The notes: generated by a model from the letters alone, not told the origin. Positions 1-10,227 are shown, counted from the stretch's first letter. The stretch is 64,000 bases of DNA from Rhodopseudomonas rhenobacensis (GCF_014203125.1 NZ_JACHIH010000013.1:1-64000); one strand, 5' to 3'. Program-made: numbers and translations.

Positions 1-72
1 GCGCGCAAACTCCTGGTCCGCCTCAACGCCAAAGCGCGCGATGCGCGAGCCGAATACGCTAATGCAACTTGA
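1..72 (+). CDS. C-terminal end of an unidentified protein (partial)
   Basis: Frame 1 is open from the window edge to a TGA and encodes about 23 residues, ending with a basic, Arg/Ala-rich tail. Third codon positions are mostly G or C, as in neighbouring genes, which fits a real coding end. The start and function lie outside the window. It converges with cobT and is followed by a strong hairpin. It could also be chance, because only 72 bases are visible. Confidence 0.35.
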   Translation, partial: ARKLLVRLNAKARDARAEYANAT

Positions 73-110
73 CACGCCAGATAGTCGCTCACCCGGCGCT
101 ACGCGCCGAC

Positions 111-135
111 CTCTCCCCGCGAAGAGCGGGGAGAG
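111..135. terminator. Hairpin between convergent genes (repeat-like)
   Basis: CTCTCCCCGC pairs perfectly with GCGGGGAGAG around a 5-base loop. There is no T-run. It lies between the end of the partial plus-strand gene and the end of cobT, so it could stop transcription from both sides. A related CCTCTCCC/GGGAGAGG hairpin follows cobS, so it may be one of a repeat family rather than a dedicated terminator. Confidence 0.45.
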
Positions 136-184
136 GTGAGGTCGTGCTTGCGGCAAGTTCGGCATTTCGATTGATGAACCGCGC

Positions 185-2086
185 TTACGAATGCAGCCGG
201 CGCTTGCGCCGACCCGGCCCGGTCGGCGGCGCCGCGGTCTCGCTGAACAATTCGGCGAGCTTTTCGGTGATCGCGCCGCCGAGTTCTTCGGCATCGACGA
301 TGGTCACCGCGCGACGATAGTAGCGCGTCACGTCGTGACCGATGCCGATCGCGATCAGTTCGACCGGCGAGCGGGTCTCGATCTCCTCGATGATGTGGCG
401 CAGGTGGCGTTCCAGATAGTTGCCGGGATTGACCGACAGCGTGGAATCGTCGACCGGGGCGCCGTCGGAAATCATCATCAGGATCTTGCGCTGCTCGCTT
501 CGGCCGAGCAGCCGCTTGTGCGCCCAATCCAGCGCCTCGCCGTCGATGTTCTCCTTCAGCAGCCCCTCGCGCATCATCAGCCCGAGATTTTTTCGCGCGC
601 GACGCCAGGGGGCATCGGCCGACTTGTAGATGATGTGGCGCAGATCGTTGAGCCGGCCCGGCGACGCCGGCTTGCCGGCGGCAAGCCACGCCTCGCGCGA
701 CTGCCCGCCCTTCCAGGCCCGCGTGGTGAAGCCGAGAATCTCCACCTTGACGCCGCAGCGCTCCAGGGTTCGCGCCAGAATGTCGGCGCAGGTCGCCGCC
801 ACGGTAATCGGACGGCCGCGCATCGAACCGGAATTGTCCAGCAGCAGCGTCACCACGGTGTCGCGGAAGGTGGCTTCCTTCTCGCTCATGAACGACAGCG
901 GATGGAACGGGTCGGTGACCACCCGCGACAGCCGCGCCGGATCGAGCACGCCTTCTTCCAGATCGAAATCCCAGGCGCGGTTCTGCTGCGCCATGAGACG
1001 CCTTTGAAGTCGGTTGGCGAGCCGCGCGACGATGCCCTGCAGGTGCGCCAGCTGCTTGTCGAGATAGCTGCGCAGCCGCTCCAATTCGTCGTGGTCGCAG
1101 AGGTCTTCGGCGGCGACCACCTCGTCGAATTTCGGCGCAAACGCGTGATATTCCGGGCCGCGCGGCTCGTTGCCGCCGCGCGAATTCGGTCGCGTCGCCT
1201 CGCCCGGGGTCTCGTCGTCGCCGAGTTCGCCGTCGTCGAAGGCGTCGCTCATCGAGGCCTGCGCGCTCTCCATGGCGCTATCCGACATCTCTTCGGACGA
1301 CGCCTCGGCCTGGTCGGCGCTCATCTCCTGCGCGGCGTCGCTATCGGGCGAGCCTTCGGCGCCGGACTGGTCGTTCTCGCCCTGCTGGTTGTCGTCTTCG
1401 CTCTCCTCATCGTCGGCGTCGGCATTGCGATCGTCGCCGAGCTCCAGCGCCTGCAACAGATCGTGGATCGCGTCGCCGAACTTGGTCTGGTCCTCGGCAA
1501 ACCGCTCCAGCCGGTCGAGTCGGGGGCCGATCTTGTCTTCCAGCACCGGGCGCCAGAGGTCGACCATCTTCTTCGCCGCGGCGGGCGGCGCGAGCCCGGT
1601 CAGGCGTTCGCGCACCAGCATCGCCAGCGCATCCGCCAGCGGCGCGTCGGCGCGGTCGGTGATCTCGTCGAACTTGCCGCGGTGGAAGTGATCGTCGAGC
1701 ATCGCGCCGAGGTTCTTCGCCACGCCGGCCATGCGGCGCGAGCCGAGCGCTTCCACCCGGGCCTGCTCGACGGCTTCGAACACGCCGCGCGCCTGCGGAT
1801 TGCCCGGCATCAATTTGCGATGCAGCTTGGCGTCGTGGCAGGCGAGCTTCAACGCGATGGAATCGGCGTGGCCGCGCACGATCGCGGCGTCGCGCTTGCT
1901 CATCTTGCGCGCCGGCTCCGGCAGCCGGGCCTTGCCGGGTGACAGCCCGGGGCGTTCGGCGGCGAAGGTGACTTCGAGCTCCGGCGATTTGGCGATCGCG
2001 CGCAGGCAGGAGGTCACCGCGCGCTTGAACGGCTCGGTCGGCGCTTCACGGGAGTTGCCGCGGAATTTGGTGTTGGATGTGGTCAT
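185..2086 (-). CDS. cobT: Cobaltochelatase subunit CobT
   Basis: 633 aa. CobT works with CobS and CobN to insert cobalt into hydrogenobyrinate a,c-diamide in aerobic cobalamin synthesis, using ATP. The N-terminal part (about 1-215) is the CobT domain. Residues about 217-300 are a long Asp/Glu/Ser-rich linker, typical of the family. The C-terminal half is a von Willebrand A domain with MIDAS motif DNSGS at 417-421. Length matches the family. cobS lies upstream on the same strand, but a DUF29 gene separates them, so co-transcription is likely but interrupted. cobN is not in the window. The identification is secure from domain order and the nearby cobS. Confidence 0.96.
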   Translation of the reverse strand: MTTSNTKFRGNSREAPTEPFKRAVTSCLRAIAKSPELEVTFAAERPGLSPGKARLPEPARKMSKRDAAIVRGHADSIALKLACHDAKLHRKLMPGNPQARGVFEAVEQARVEALGSRRMAGVAKNLGAMLDDHFHRGKFDEITDRADAPLADALAMLVRERLTGLAPPAAAKKMVDLWRPVLEDKIGPRLDRLERFAEDQTKFGDAIHDLLQALELGDDRNADADDEESEDDNQQGENDQSGAEGSPDSDAAQEMSADQAEASSEEMSDSAMESAQASMSDAFDDGELGDDETPGEATRPNSRGGNEPRGPEYHAFAPKFDEVVAAEDLCDHDELERLRSYLDKQLAHLQGIVARLANRLQRRLMAQQNRAWDFDLEEGVLDPARLSRVVTDPFHPLSFMSEKEATFRDTVVTLLLDNSGSMRGRPITVAATCADILARTLERCGVKVEILGFTTRAWKGGQSREAWLAAGKPASPGRLNDLRHIIYKSADAPWRRARKNLGLMMREGLLKENIDGEALDWAHKRLLGRSEQRKILMMISDGAPVDDSTLSVNPGNYLERHLRHIIEEIETRSPVELIAIGIGHDVTRYYRRAVTIVDAEELGGAITEKLAELFSETAAPPTGPGRRKRRLHS

Positions 2087-2113
2087 GTGATCGCGCGACG
2101 CTCCAGCAACATG

Positions 2114-2614
2114 TCAATCTTTCGGCGATCGCTGATCGTCGAACTCGACGAAGCGGGTCGTAATGACAGACCAGTCGTAGGGGCAATCTGTCGGAAAGTT
2201 TGCCTCCGCGAGGCTGGTTTCAAAAGCTGCACCGCCGCGCGCGTCATCGTAGGCTTCCCTGGTGGCTTCCGGAATACGCGGCTTGAGGCTCGGATTTTCC
2301 CGCAGGAGGCGTGCGATCTGTTTCCTCTGGACCTCGATGGAGCGCACCCAACTTCGCGAACGATGCGTCGCTTGATGGTCCCATTTCAGAAGATGCAGCA
2401 TCAATACGCGCAACGCACTTTCCAATCTGTTGTACTGATCGCGCCCCACGTCGGACAATTCCTCGGCAATGTTGTCCGCATCGATCTCGGACAGCCGACC
2501 GGCCTTCAACAGCGCGACTTGATGTTCGACCCAGCCGTAGACATCGTCTTCGTAGCGCGGCGACGCGACCAAAGGCGTGGTCGACGGAGAGCGGATCTTT
2601 AAACTCGTGGTCAT
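2114..2614 (-). CDS. DUF29 family protein
   Basis: 166 aa. It matches the DUF29 pattern by eye: an acidic YEDDVYGW start, an LxEIDADNIAEEL segment, then a helical region with LRVLMLHLLKW and an RSW..SI..QR motif. DUF29 proteins are small, cytoplasmic, mostly helical and of unknown function, frequent in cyanobacteria and alphaproteobacteria. The ATG at 2614 is preferred over an upstream TTG at 2620 because GAGG sits 7 bases before it. It lies between cobS and cobT, 27 bp upstream of cobT, a place where these two genes are usually adjacent. No link to cobalamin synthesis is known to me. Confidence 0.85.
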   Translation of the reverse strand: MTTSLKIRSPSTTPLVASPRYEDDVYGWVEHQVALLKAGRLSEIDADNIAEELSDVGRDQYNRLESALRVLMLHLLKWDHQATHRSRSWVRSIEVQRKQIARLLRENPSLKPRIPEATREAYDDARGGAAFETSLAEANFPTDCPYDWSVITTRFVEFDDQRSPKD

Positions 2615-2706
2615 CGCCAATCCTCAGACGCGCCGTGATCAACCGGGCTACGCCGCCGGCTCAACGGCGCAATTCGCCCCTCACCCGGCTTCGCTTCGCG
2701 AAGACT

Positions 2707-2729
2707 GCCTCTCCCACGAGGGGAGAGGG
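2707..2729. terminator. Hairpin after cobS
   Basis: GCCTCTCCC and GGGAGAGGGC pair around a short loop directly downstream of cobS, with no T-run. The flanking CCCCTCACCCGGC resembles the sequence around the hairpin at 111-135, so both look like copies of one intergenic repeat. It may partly separate cobS from the DUF29-cobT unit. Confidence 0.45.
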
Positions 2730-2737
2730 CTAGAACC

Positions 2738-3733
2738 TCAGCTCATCGCCACGTTGACCGAGCTTTCCGGCAATTCGGCGTTGAAGCAGCGTTGATAGAA
2801 TTCCGCCACCAGCGGGCGCTCCAGCTCGTCGCATTTGTTGAGGAAGGTGACGCGGAAGGCGAAGCCGACGTCGCCGAAGATCTCGGCGTTTTCCGCCCAG
2901 GTGATCACGGTGCGTGGGCTCATCACCGTCGACAGATCGCCGTTGGCGAAGGCGTTGCGGGTCAGATCGGCGAGCCGCACCATCTTGTTGGTGATGTCGC
3001 GGCCTTCCGGGTTGCGGTAGTGCACCGCTTTCGCCAGCACGATTTCGACTTCCTCGTCGTGCGGCAGGTAGTTCAGCGTGGTGACGATCGACCAGCGGTC
3101 CATCTGGCCCTGGTTGATCTGCTGGGTGCCGTGATAGAGCCCGGAGGTGTCGCCGAGACCGATGGTGTTGGCGGTGGAGAACAGCCGGAACGCCGGATGC
3201 GGCTTGATCACCTTGTTCTGGTCGAGCAGCGTGAGGCGGCCGGAGACTTCCAGCACGCGCTGGATCACGAACATCACGTCGGGACGACCGGCGTCGTATT
3301 CGTCGAACACCAAGGCGACGTTGTGCTGCAGCGCCCAGGGCAGGATGCCGTCGCGGAATTCGGTGACCTGCTTGCCGTCGCGCACCACGATGGAGTCCTT
3401 GCCGACCAGATCGATGCGGCTGATGTGGCTGTCGAGATTGACGCGCACGCAGGGCCAGTTCAGCCGGGCCGCGACCTGCTCGATATGGGTCGACTTGCCG
3501 GTGCCGTGGAAGCCGGTGACCATGACGCGGCGGTTTTTGGCAAAACCGGCGAGAATCGCCAGCGTGGTGGCGCGGTCGAAGCGGTAATCGGCATCGACAT
3601 CCGGGACGTGGGCGTCGACTTCGGAATAGGCCGGAACTTCAAGATCACTATCGATGCCGAACACCTGCCGCACCGACACCTTCATGTCGGGCAATCCGGC
3701 GGGCTCCTGCGAGGTCGTCATGGCGGCGGTCAT
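2738..3733 (-). CDS. cobS: Cobaltochelatase subunit CobS (AAA+ ATPase)
   Basis: 331 aa. CobS is the AAA+ partner of CobT that powers cobalt insertion by the CobN subunit. Walker A (GFHGTGKST) is at 74-82 and Walker B (LVFDEYD) at 141-147, followed by sensor and arginine-finger regions typical of MoxR/CobS ATPases. The open frame extends upstream to 3847, but the ATG at 3733 is chosen because GGAGG lies 5 bases before it and the product then has the usual CobS length. A second ATG at 3721 would shorten it by four residues. cobT follows 650 bp downstream on the same strand. Confidence 0.95.
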   Translation of the reverse strand: MTAAMTTSQEPAGLPDMKVSVRQVFGIDSDLEVPAYSEVDAHVPDVDADYRFDRATTLAILAGFAKNRRVMVTGFHGTGKSTHIEQVAARLNWPCVRVNLDSHISRIDLVGKDSIVVRDGKQVTEFRDGILPWALQHNVALVFDEYDAGRPDVMFVIQRVLEVSGRLTLLDQNKVIKPHPAFRLFSTANTIGLGDTSGLYHGTQQINQGQMDRWSIVTTLNYLPHDEEVEIVLAKAVHYRNPEGRDITNKMVRLADLTRNAFANGDLSTVMSPRTVITWAENAEIFGDVGFAFRVTFLNKCDELERPLVAEFYQRCFNAELPESSVNVAMS

Positions 3734-4033
3734 CAATCCTCCGTGGTCCCGGACGCGCCCGGGACCGGATAAGCATGTTGCTGCGGTTGAGTGCTTCGGC
3801 AAACCTAGCAGAGAGCCGCGATTGGCAGAAGCCCGTCGGAGCATCAAAGTTCCGCTGCGATATCATCAAGATAAGCACACAGCGCGAAATTTGCCAGGCT
3901 GCCTTGCGAATCGCGGAGGATTTGCCAGCCATTCCGGGCGGAACGCGATCGGCGGCAGCGGCTTTTCCCCGCGTGCGCACATGCCGCCCTCCAGGCCGCA
4001 GTCAGGCCTGCGCCATCGCCGAACGGGGGTCAC
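3734..4033. other. Intergenic region between divergent cobS and dedA
   Basis: About 300 bp that must carry the promoters of cobS (minus) and dedA (plus). I looked for a cobalamin riboswitch because cobS is a B12 gene and did not recognise the conserved B12-box or a convincing multistem core. No tRNA or clear promoter was recognised. Confidence 0.3.
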
Positions 4034-4669
4034 GTGAGCGCTTTCCTCGACCAATTGATCGCTTTCGCCGGCCACCATGCCGGCTGGGCCTATCTGACGC
4101 TGTTTCTCGTAGCTCTGTTGGAAGCCGTGCCGATCCTCGGCTCGCTGATTCCGGGCTCGACCATCATCCTGGCGTTGAGCGCGCTGGTGCCGGGCGGGCA
4201 GCTCGAGCTCGTGCCGGTGCTGGCCTCGGCGGCCGCCGGGGCGCTGATCGGCGACGGCACTGCGTACTGGATCGGGCATCGCGAGCAGCGCCAGATCCTC
4301 GGCGCCTGGCCGATGTCGCGCTATCCGGAGCTGGTGGCGCGCAGCGAGGCATTCTTCAAGCGCTTCGGCATGTGGGCGGTGTTCTTCGCCCGCTTCGTGC
4401 CGCCGATCCGCGCCTTCGTGCCGGTCACCGCCGGCGCGTTGGGGCTATCGCCAGCGCGGTTCTTCGCGGTGAATATTCCGGCGATTCTATTATGGGCGCC
4501 GGCGCATGTGCTGCCCGGCGTGTTCGCGGCGACCGAGTTGGAAAAGTCGGGCGGCTTGCGGATCCATCACTGGCTGCCGGTCGTGGCCGGCGTGGTTGCG
4601 ACCTTGGCGCTTGCAGTGTGGGCGTTTCGCTGGTGGCGAAAGAGCAATCTGGCCAGCCACGACGCCTGA
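4034..4669 (+). CDS. DedA family membrane protein
   Basis: 211 aa, GTG start. DedA proteins are inner-membrane proteins of the SNARE-associated/VTT superfamily, linked to lipid (undecaprenyl-phosphate or phospholipid) translocation and membrane homeostasis. Visible are the re-entrant-loop segment with EAVPILGSLIPGS near 32-44, a G.LIGD.TAYWIG segment, and the conserved FFARFVPPIRAFVP stretch whose arginines are family hallmarks. A C-terminal membrane helix precedes a short basic tail. It stands alone between cobS and a J-domain gene on opposite strands. The specific substrate cannot be told from sequence. Confidence 0.88.
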   Translation: MSAFLDQLIAFAGHHAGWAYLTLFLVALLEAVPILGSLIPGSTIILALSALVPGGQLELVPVLASAAAGALIGDGTAYWIGHREQRQILGAWPMSRYPELVARSEAFFKRFGMWAVFFARFVPPIRAFVPVTAGALGLSPARFFAVNIPAILLWAPAHVLPGVFAATELEKSGGLRIHHWLPVVAGVVATLALAVWAFRWWRKSNLASHDA

Positions 4670-4693
4670 CGACGCGGAGCGCGCAAGCCGACC

Positions 4694-5353
4694 TCAGCTC
4701 GCGCCGCGGACCACCGTCTTCAGGTAGTTGTACGCCTTGATGATCTCGATGAGGCGATCCTCGGTGGAACGGTCGCCGCCGTTGGCGTCGGGGTGATGCT
4801 GCTTGACCAGCGCCTTGTACTTCGCCTTCACGGTTTCCAGCGTGGCGTCGGCGCCGAGCCCCATCACCTGCAGCGCCTTACGCTCGGCGTTAAAGACTTT
4901 GCGCGTTTCCGGCTTCGGTTCCTCGGCGGCGGAGCCGGGACCCGGACGCCAGCGGCCGCGGCCGTTGAGTTCGCTGAACATGTGGAACGGATCTGCGGCG
5001 GCTTCCAGATCGGCTTCGGCGGACTTGCCTTTGCCCTTGGTGCCGTTGGCGCCCATCTTCCAGGTCGGGCGATGCCCGGTCAGCGCGTCTTTCTGATAAC
5101 GCGCCACCGCATCGGCAGCCATGCCCTGGAAAAAATTATAGCCCTGGTTGTATTCGCGGACGTGGTTGAGACAGAAGTGCCAGTATTCCTTCTCGGCGCC
5201 GCGGCCCTTCGGCGCGCGATGCGGCCCCTTGTTGGCACAGCCCGGGGCTTCGCACATCACCGCGGCCTCGCGCGCCGCCGCTTGCTGCTTCGCGCTCAGC
5301 TTGTTCGGCTTGATGCGGATACTGTCGAAGAATTTTGAGGAATCGATCGCCAT
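4694..5353 (-). CDS. J-domain (DnaJ-like) protein with N-terminal Cys/His cluster
   Basis: 219 aa. The C-terminal 60 residues form a J domain with the HPD tripeptide at 187-189, so it should stimulate an Hsp70 (DnaK) ATPase. The N-terminal part has C34, C39, C61 and H64 in a spacing that could bind zinc, followed by an aromatic segment around 66-100. A linker of charged and Gly/Pro residues joins the two. The Gly/Phe and zinc-finger regions of full DnaJ are absent, so it is a specialised co-chaperone. It is divergent from bolA. The client is unknown. Confidence 0.88.
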   Translation of the reverse strand: MAIDSSKFFDSIRIKPNKLSAKQQAAAREAAVMCEAPGCANKGPHRAPKGRGAEKEYWHFCLNHVREYNQGYNFFQGMAADAVARYQKDALTGHRPTWKMGANGTKGKGKSAEADLEAAADPFHMFSELNGRGRWRPGPGSAAEEPKPETRKVFNAERKALQVMGLGADATLETVKAKYKALVKQHHPDANGGDRSTEDRLIEIIKAYNYLKTVVRGAS

Positions 5354-5391
5354 GGCCGACTATGACAACGCAACGCGAAATGCTTCAAGTC

Positions 5392-5421
5392 TTGACATTG
5401 CGATTCCCTGACAGGTTGATA
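5392..5421 (+). promoter_or_regulatory. Candidate sigma-70 type promoter for bolA
   Basis: TTGACA at 5392-5397 and TTGATA at 5416-5421 are 18 bases apart, about 40 bp upstream of the bolA ATG. The -35 is a perfect match and the -10 is weak but acceptable for an alphaproteobacterium. No operator is visible. Confidence 0.4.
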
Positions 5422-5461
5422 CGCGGTTGACGTCACTCGGCTCACCACGTAAGGCGACGAC

Positions 5462-5737
5462 ATGAGCGCAAAAGACGATATTACAAAGAAGTTGAGCGAA
5501 GCTTTCGCTCCGCAGCGTCTCGACGTGATCGACGAATCACATCTTCATGAGGGTCATTCCGGGCACCGTCATGGCGGCGAGACCCATTTCAGGGTCAACA
5601 TCGTGTCGCCGGCGTTCGAAGGCAAGAGCCGGGTCGAGCGCCACCGCATGATCAACACCGCGCTCGCTGCGGAACTCGCCGGTCAGCTGCACGCGCTGGC
5701 GATCAAGGCGCAGGCGCCGGGCGAGGCCGGGGCTTAG
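5462..5737 (+). CDS. bolA: BolA family protein
   Basis: 91 aa. BolA-like proteins pair with monothiol glutaredoxins to carry or sense Fe-S clusters; some BolAs also act in stress-linked gene control. The sequence has the family features: a DESHLHEGH.GHRHGGETHFRV segment with the invariant histidines, and the FEGKSRVERHRMINTALA helix-turn region. Length is typical. An upstream promoter is suggested at 5392-5421. It converges with corC over a short hairpin-containing gap. A glutaredoxin (grxC) lies at 22.8 kb, but it is of the CGYC dithiol type, so it is not an obvious partner. Confidence 0.92.
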   Translation: MSAKDDITKKLSEAFAPQRLDVIDESHLHEGHSGHRHGGETHFRVNIVSPAFEGKSRVERHRMINTALAAELAGQLHALAIKAQAPGEAGA

Positions 5738-5759
5738 CATCAACCGGCGCTGAAACGAT

Positions 5760-5782
5760 TTGCGGCGGCATCTTCGCCGCAA
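5760..5782. terminator. Hairpin between convergent bolA and corC
   Basis: TTGCGGCG (5760-5767) pairs perfectly with CGCCGCAA (5775-5782) around a 7-base loop, in the 65-bp gap between two converging genes. It lacks a T-run, so termination is plausible but not certain. Confidence 0.4.
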
Positions 5783-5802
5783 CCTCATGGCTGGCGCCGC
5801 GA

Positions 5803-7113
5803 TCAGAACCCTGTCACGGCGCGCTTGGGCTTGTCGTCGCCGTCGGCCTCGCCCTCGCGTAGCACCGGCACGATGCGCAGCGCGGTGATGCGATTGCGCT
5901 CGCGGCGCAGCACCCGGAACCGAAAGCCGTGAAAGGTGAAGCTCTGGCCGCGCTCCGGAATCGAGCGCGCCTCGTGGATCACCAGGCCGGCGACCGTGGT
6001 GGCCTCCTCGTCCGGCAAATGCCAATCCATCGCGCGGTTGAGATCGCGGATCGGCACCGAGCCGTCGACCACCACCGAGCCGTCGGGCTGGGCGCGGACG
6101 CCTGCGAACACCACGTCGTGCTCGTCGGCGATGTCGCCGACGATCTCTTCCAGAATGTCTTCCAGCGTCACCATGCCTTCGACTTCGCCGTATTCGTCGA
6201 CGACGAGCGCGAAATGGGTCTTGCGGCTGCGGAACGCCTTCAGTTGTTCCGACACCGGGCGCATTTCCGGCACGAACCACGGCGGCAGCGCGATGGTGGT
6301 GACGTCGATGTTGTCGGTCTCGCCGTCGGCGGCGCGGATCGCCCGCAGCAGGTCCTTGGCGTGCAGCACGCCGATGATGTTTTCCGGCTTGTCGCGCCAT
6401 AGCGGAATGCGGGTGTATTCGGTCGCCAGCACTTCGCGCACCAATTCCTCGGGCGGCAGATCGGCGTTGATCATCACCATCTCGGTGCGATGCACCATGA
6501 CGTCGGACACCTGCAACTCGCTGAGGTCCAGCAGGCCGCCCAGCATGTCACGGTCCTGCTTGGCGACGCCGCCCTCGTGATGGATCAGTTCGACCGCGCC
6601 GCGCAGCCGTTCGGTCGGCGACAGCAGCGGCTGGTTGGCGCCGATCCGGATGCCGAGCAGGTTCATCAACACCCGCACGATGCCTTCGATCACCCGCAAG
6701 AGCGGACCGAGCACCAGCACCATCAGCCGCATCGGCCGCGCCACCAGCAGCGACACCCGGTCCGGCGCGTTGATCGCGATGGTCTTCGGCAGCACTTCGG
6801 CGAAGATCACCACCACCACGGTCATCACCCCGGTGGCGTAGAGCACGCCGAGTTCGCCGAACCAGGCGGTGAACAGCCCGGTCGCCAGCGCCGAGGCGCC
6901 GATGTTGAAGATGTTGTTGCCGAGCAAGAGCGCGCCGATCATCCGCTCGCGCATCGCGAACAATTCGCCGACCACGCCGGCCTCGCGGCTGCCCTGGCTG
7001 GCGAGCCGCATCATGCTGGCGCGCGACGAGCCGGTCAGCGCGGTTTCGGAAGCGGAGAAGAACGCCGAGCCGACCAGGCAGGCCAGCACGATGCCGAATG
7101 TGATCCATTCCAT
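5803..7113 (-). CDS. Hemolysin/CorC-type membrane protein (DUF21-CBS-CorC)
   Basis: 436 aa. The N-terminal DUF21/CNNM domain has about four membrane helices (begins ITFGIVLACLVGSAFFSASETALTG). It is followed by two CBS repeats (about 205-330, including the IPLWRDKPENIIGVLHAKDLL and VVDEYGEVEGMVTLEDILEEIVG motifs) and a C-terminal CorC_HlyC domain. Such proteins are linked to Mg2+/Co2+ efflux or homeostasis; the 'hemolysin' name is historical. The ATG at 7113 is preferred to a TTG at 7119. It lies 26 bp behind aroB on the same strand, so it may share the aroKB transcript. A second CorC, without DUF21, starts at 63288. Confidence 0.9.
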   Translation of the reverse strand: MEWITFGIVLACLVGSAFFSASETALTGSSRASMMRLASQGSREAGVVGELFAMRERMIGALLLGNNIFNIGASALATGLFTAWFGELGVLYATGVMTVVVVIFAEVLPKTIAINAPDRVSLLVARPMRLMVLVLGPLLRVIEGIVRVLMNLLGIRIGANQPLLSPTERLRGAVELIHHEGGVAKQDRDMLGGLLDLSELQVSDVMVHRTEMVMINADLPPEELVREVLATEYTRIPLWRDKPENIIGVLHAKDLLRAIRAADGETDNIDVTTIALPPWFVPEMRPVSEQLKAFRSRKTHFALVVDEYGEVEGMVTLEDILEEIVGDIADEHDVVFAGVRAQPDGSVVVDGSVPIRDLNRAMDWHLPDEEATTVAGLVIHEARSIPERGQSFTFHGFRFRVLRRERNRITALRIVPVLREGEADGDDKPKRAVTGF

Positions 7114-7139
7114 CTTCAATTACTGCTCTGGTTTGGCGC

Positions 7140-8284
<1,145 letters not shown>

Positions 8285-8288
<4 letters not shown>

Positions 8289-8905
8289 GATGAGGGACTC
8301 GTGGTTGAGGCGACGACAGCGCCGCGGCCAAGATGGGCGTGCAACGCCTCGACGCATTCGTCGACGATCTTTTCGTGCGGCACGTCGCGCGACGCGATGG
8401 TGAGGTCGGCGCTTTGATAGACCGGATAGCGCTCGGCGATCAGCCGGTCGATGGTGGCGGCGGGGTCGGGGGTTTTCAGCAAGGGGCGATCGGCGCGGCG
8501 TTTGATCCGGCGCATGATGACGTCGGCCTCGGCGTGCAGCCACAGCGACACCGCCTGGGCGGCGATCCGCTGCCTGGTCTCCTCGCGCATGAAGGCGCCG
8601 CCGCCGGTCGCCAGCACCTGCGGGCCGTTGTCCAGCAGCCGCGCGATCACCCGCGCCTCGCCGTCGCGAAAATACGGCTCGCCATGGTTGGCGAAGATAT
8701 CGGCGATGGTCATGCCGGCCGCGGTCTCGATTTCGGTGTCGGCATCGACGAACGGCAGATGCAGCCGGGTCGCCAGCCGCCGTCCGACCGTGGACTTGCC
8801 GGCCCCCATCATGCCGACCAGCACGATCGGGCGCCGCCCGAGCGCCGCGACGATCGCGGCCTCGGCGGCGGTGGGCGGGCTGGCGGAGGGCACCGTCTCG
8901 GACAT
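8285..8905 (-). CDS. aroK: Shikimate kinase
   Basis: 206 aa from the ATG at 8905. AroK phosphorylates shikimate at the 3-hydroxyl with ATP. The P-loop GMMGAGKST, the shikimate-binding DADTEIE and the GGGAFM motif are present, along with the lid segment carrying RRADRPLL. The start at 8905 is chosen because the upstream alternative at 8923 is only a TTG; no strong ribosome-binding site is visible for either. It is the first gene of an aroK-aroB-corC unit and is divergent from the small membrane protein gene at 9080. Confidence 0.95.
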
Positions 8906-9079
8906 CAATGCAAGAACCCGCAATCAAATGAAGCTGTTGGCGCCGCGCTGGGCGGCCCGGCCCACCTATACTCCCGCAGTCGGCGGCGTTGCCAGAGACT
9001 CTTGCAACCTGGGAACGAACATGGTCATCGTCAGCCGCCGCCCGACCGCCTTCTTGCTGCCCCCGCGCCGAGACCCTTG

Positions 9080-9226
9080 ATGCCCAGTCTGTTCCGCTTT
9101 CTGACCATAGTCGCGGTGATCGGCGGGCTGATTTACGGTGCGATCTTCGCGCTGGCCAATTTCGTCACCCCGAAGCCGCGGGAAATGACCGTCACGATCC
9201 AGGCCGACAAGTTTCTCAAGAAATAG
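9080..9226 (+). CDS. Small single-pass membrane protein upstream of xerD
   Basis: 48 aa. The sequence is short, with one clear membrane helix (FLTIVAVIGGLIYGAIFALANF) followed by a polar tail with VTPKPREMTVTIQ and a di-lysine end. The N terminus is short and basic, so the tail probably faces the periplasm. It ends 12 bp before xerD and may be co-transcribed with it. From memory, very similar tiny proteins sit at this position in related genomes and are sometimes mislabelled as histidine kinases. No catalytic domain is present and the role is unknown. Confidence 0.7.
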   Translation: MPSLFRFLTIVAVIGGLIYGAIFALANFVTPKPREMTVTIQADKFLKK

Positions 9227-9238
9227 CGTGGGCCCGCC

Positions 9239-10201
9239 ATGCCGCCCGGCAAAAATTCCGACGCCCGGCTGATCGAGCTGTTCCTCGACATGATCGCCGC
9301 CGAACAGGGCGCCGGCAAGAACACGCTCGACGCCTATCGCAGCGACCTCACCGATCTGTCGGATTTCCTCGGCCACGCCAAGTCGAGCTTCGTCGCCGCC
9401 GACACCGAGGTGCTGCGCGGCTATCTCGCCGATCTCGACGAGCGCGGCTACAAATCGACCAGCGTGGCGCGGAAATTGTCGGCGTTCCGGCACCTGTTTC
9501 GCTTCCTGTTGACCGAACGGATCCGCGCCGACGATCCGGCCGCGATCCTGTCCGGGCCGAAACGCGGCCGCGGCCTGCCGAAGGTGCTGTCGATCGCCGA
9601 CGTCGACCGGCTGCTGCAGCACGCCAAGGATCTGATCGAGACGCCGCAGGCCAACACCCAGCAGCGGTTGCGGGCGGCGCGGCTGTATTGCCTGCTGGAA
9701 GTGCTCTACGCGACCGGGCTGCGGGTCTCCGAGCTGGTGTCGCTGCCGTTGTCGGCGGCGCGGCGCGACGCCCGGATGATCGTCGTGCGCGGCAAGGGCA
9801 ACAAGGAGCGGCTGGTGCCGCTCAACGAATCCTCCAAGCAGGCGATGGCGGGCTATCTCGCGGCGCTCGATGAGCTGCGAAAAGAGAAAGCCAGCAACGC
9901 CAGCGCCTCGAAATGGCTGTTTCCGTCGTTCGGCGAAAGCGGCCATCTCACCCGGCAGCACTTTGCCCGCGAGCTGAAAGAGCTCGCCGGCGCCGCCGGG
10001 CTGTCGCCGCGGCTGGTCAGCCCGCACGTGCTGCGCCACGCCTTTGCCAGCCACCTTTTGCACAACGGCGCCGACCTCCGCATCGTGCAGGCCCTGCTCG
10101 GCCACACCGATATATCGACCACGCAGATCTACACCCATGTGGTCGAAGAACGGCTCAAGAGCCTGGTGCGCGATCTGCACCCGCTGGCCGACAAGCCGTA
10201 G
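9239..10201 (+). CDS. xerD: Tyrosine recombinase XerD
   Basis: 320 aa. XerC/XerD resolves chromosome dimers at dif during division. The N-terminal SAM-like core-binding domain (about 10-100) is followed by the catalytic domain with R162 (ATGLRVSEL), the HxxR box H263-R266 (HVLRHAF), H289 (LGHT) and the nucleophile Y298 (QIYTHV), so all catalytic residues are present. Length and the RLKSLVRDLHPL ending fit XerD better than XerC. No att site, prophage or integron cassette is adjacent, so I take it as the housekeeping enzyme, not a mobile-element integrase. Confidence 0.92.
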   Translation: MPPGKNSDARLIELFLDMIAAEQGAGKNTLDAYRSDLTDLSDFLGHAKSSFVAADTEVLRGYLADLDERGYKSTSVARKLSAFRHLFRFLLTERIRADDPAAILSGPKRGRGLPKVLSIADVDRLLQHAKDLIETPQANTQQRLRAARLYCLLEVLYATGLRVSELVSLPLSAARRDARMIVVRGKGNKERLVPLNESSKQAMAGYLAALDELRKEKASNASASKWLFPSFGESGHLTRQHFARELKELAGAAGLSPRLVSPHVLRHAFASHLLHNGADLRIVQALLGHTDISTTQIYTHVVEERLKSLVRDLHPLADKP

Positions 10202-10227
10202 CCAAGTCTCCCATTAAAATACGGTCG

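Noticed and set aside
191-1942. A 583-aa plus-strand frame opposite cobT
   Set aside because: Antisense shadow; residues reflect complement of CobT codons and no domain is seen.
3734-4033. A cobalamin riboswitch before cobS
   Set aside because: No conserved B12-box or core structure could be recognised.
8333-9226. A 297-aa plus-strand frame through aroK into the small membrane protein
   Set aside because: Only its last 48 codons look real; the rest is antisense to aroK.
9239-10201. XerD as a marker of an integrated mobile element
   Set aside because: The protein is a full housekeeping XerD and there are no att repeats, tRNA or phage genes next to it.
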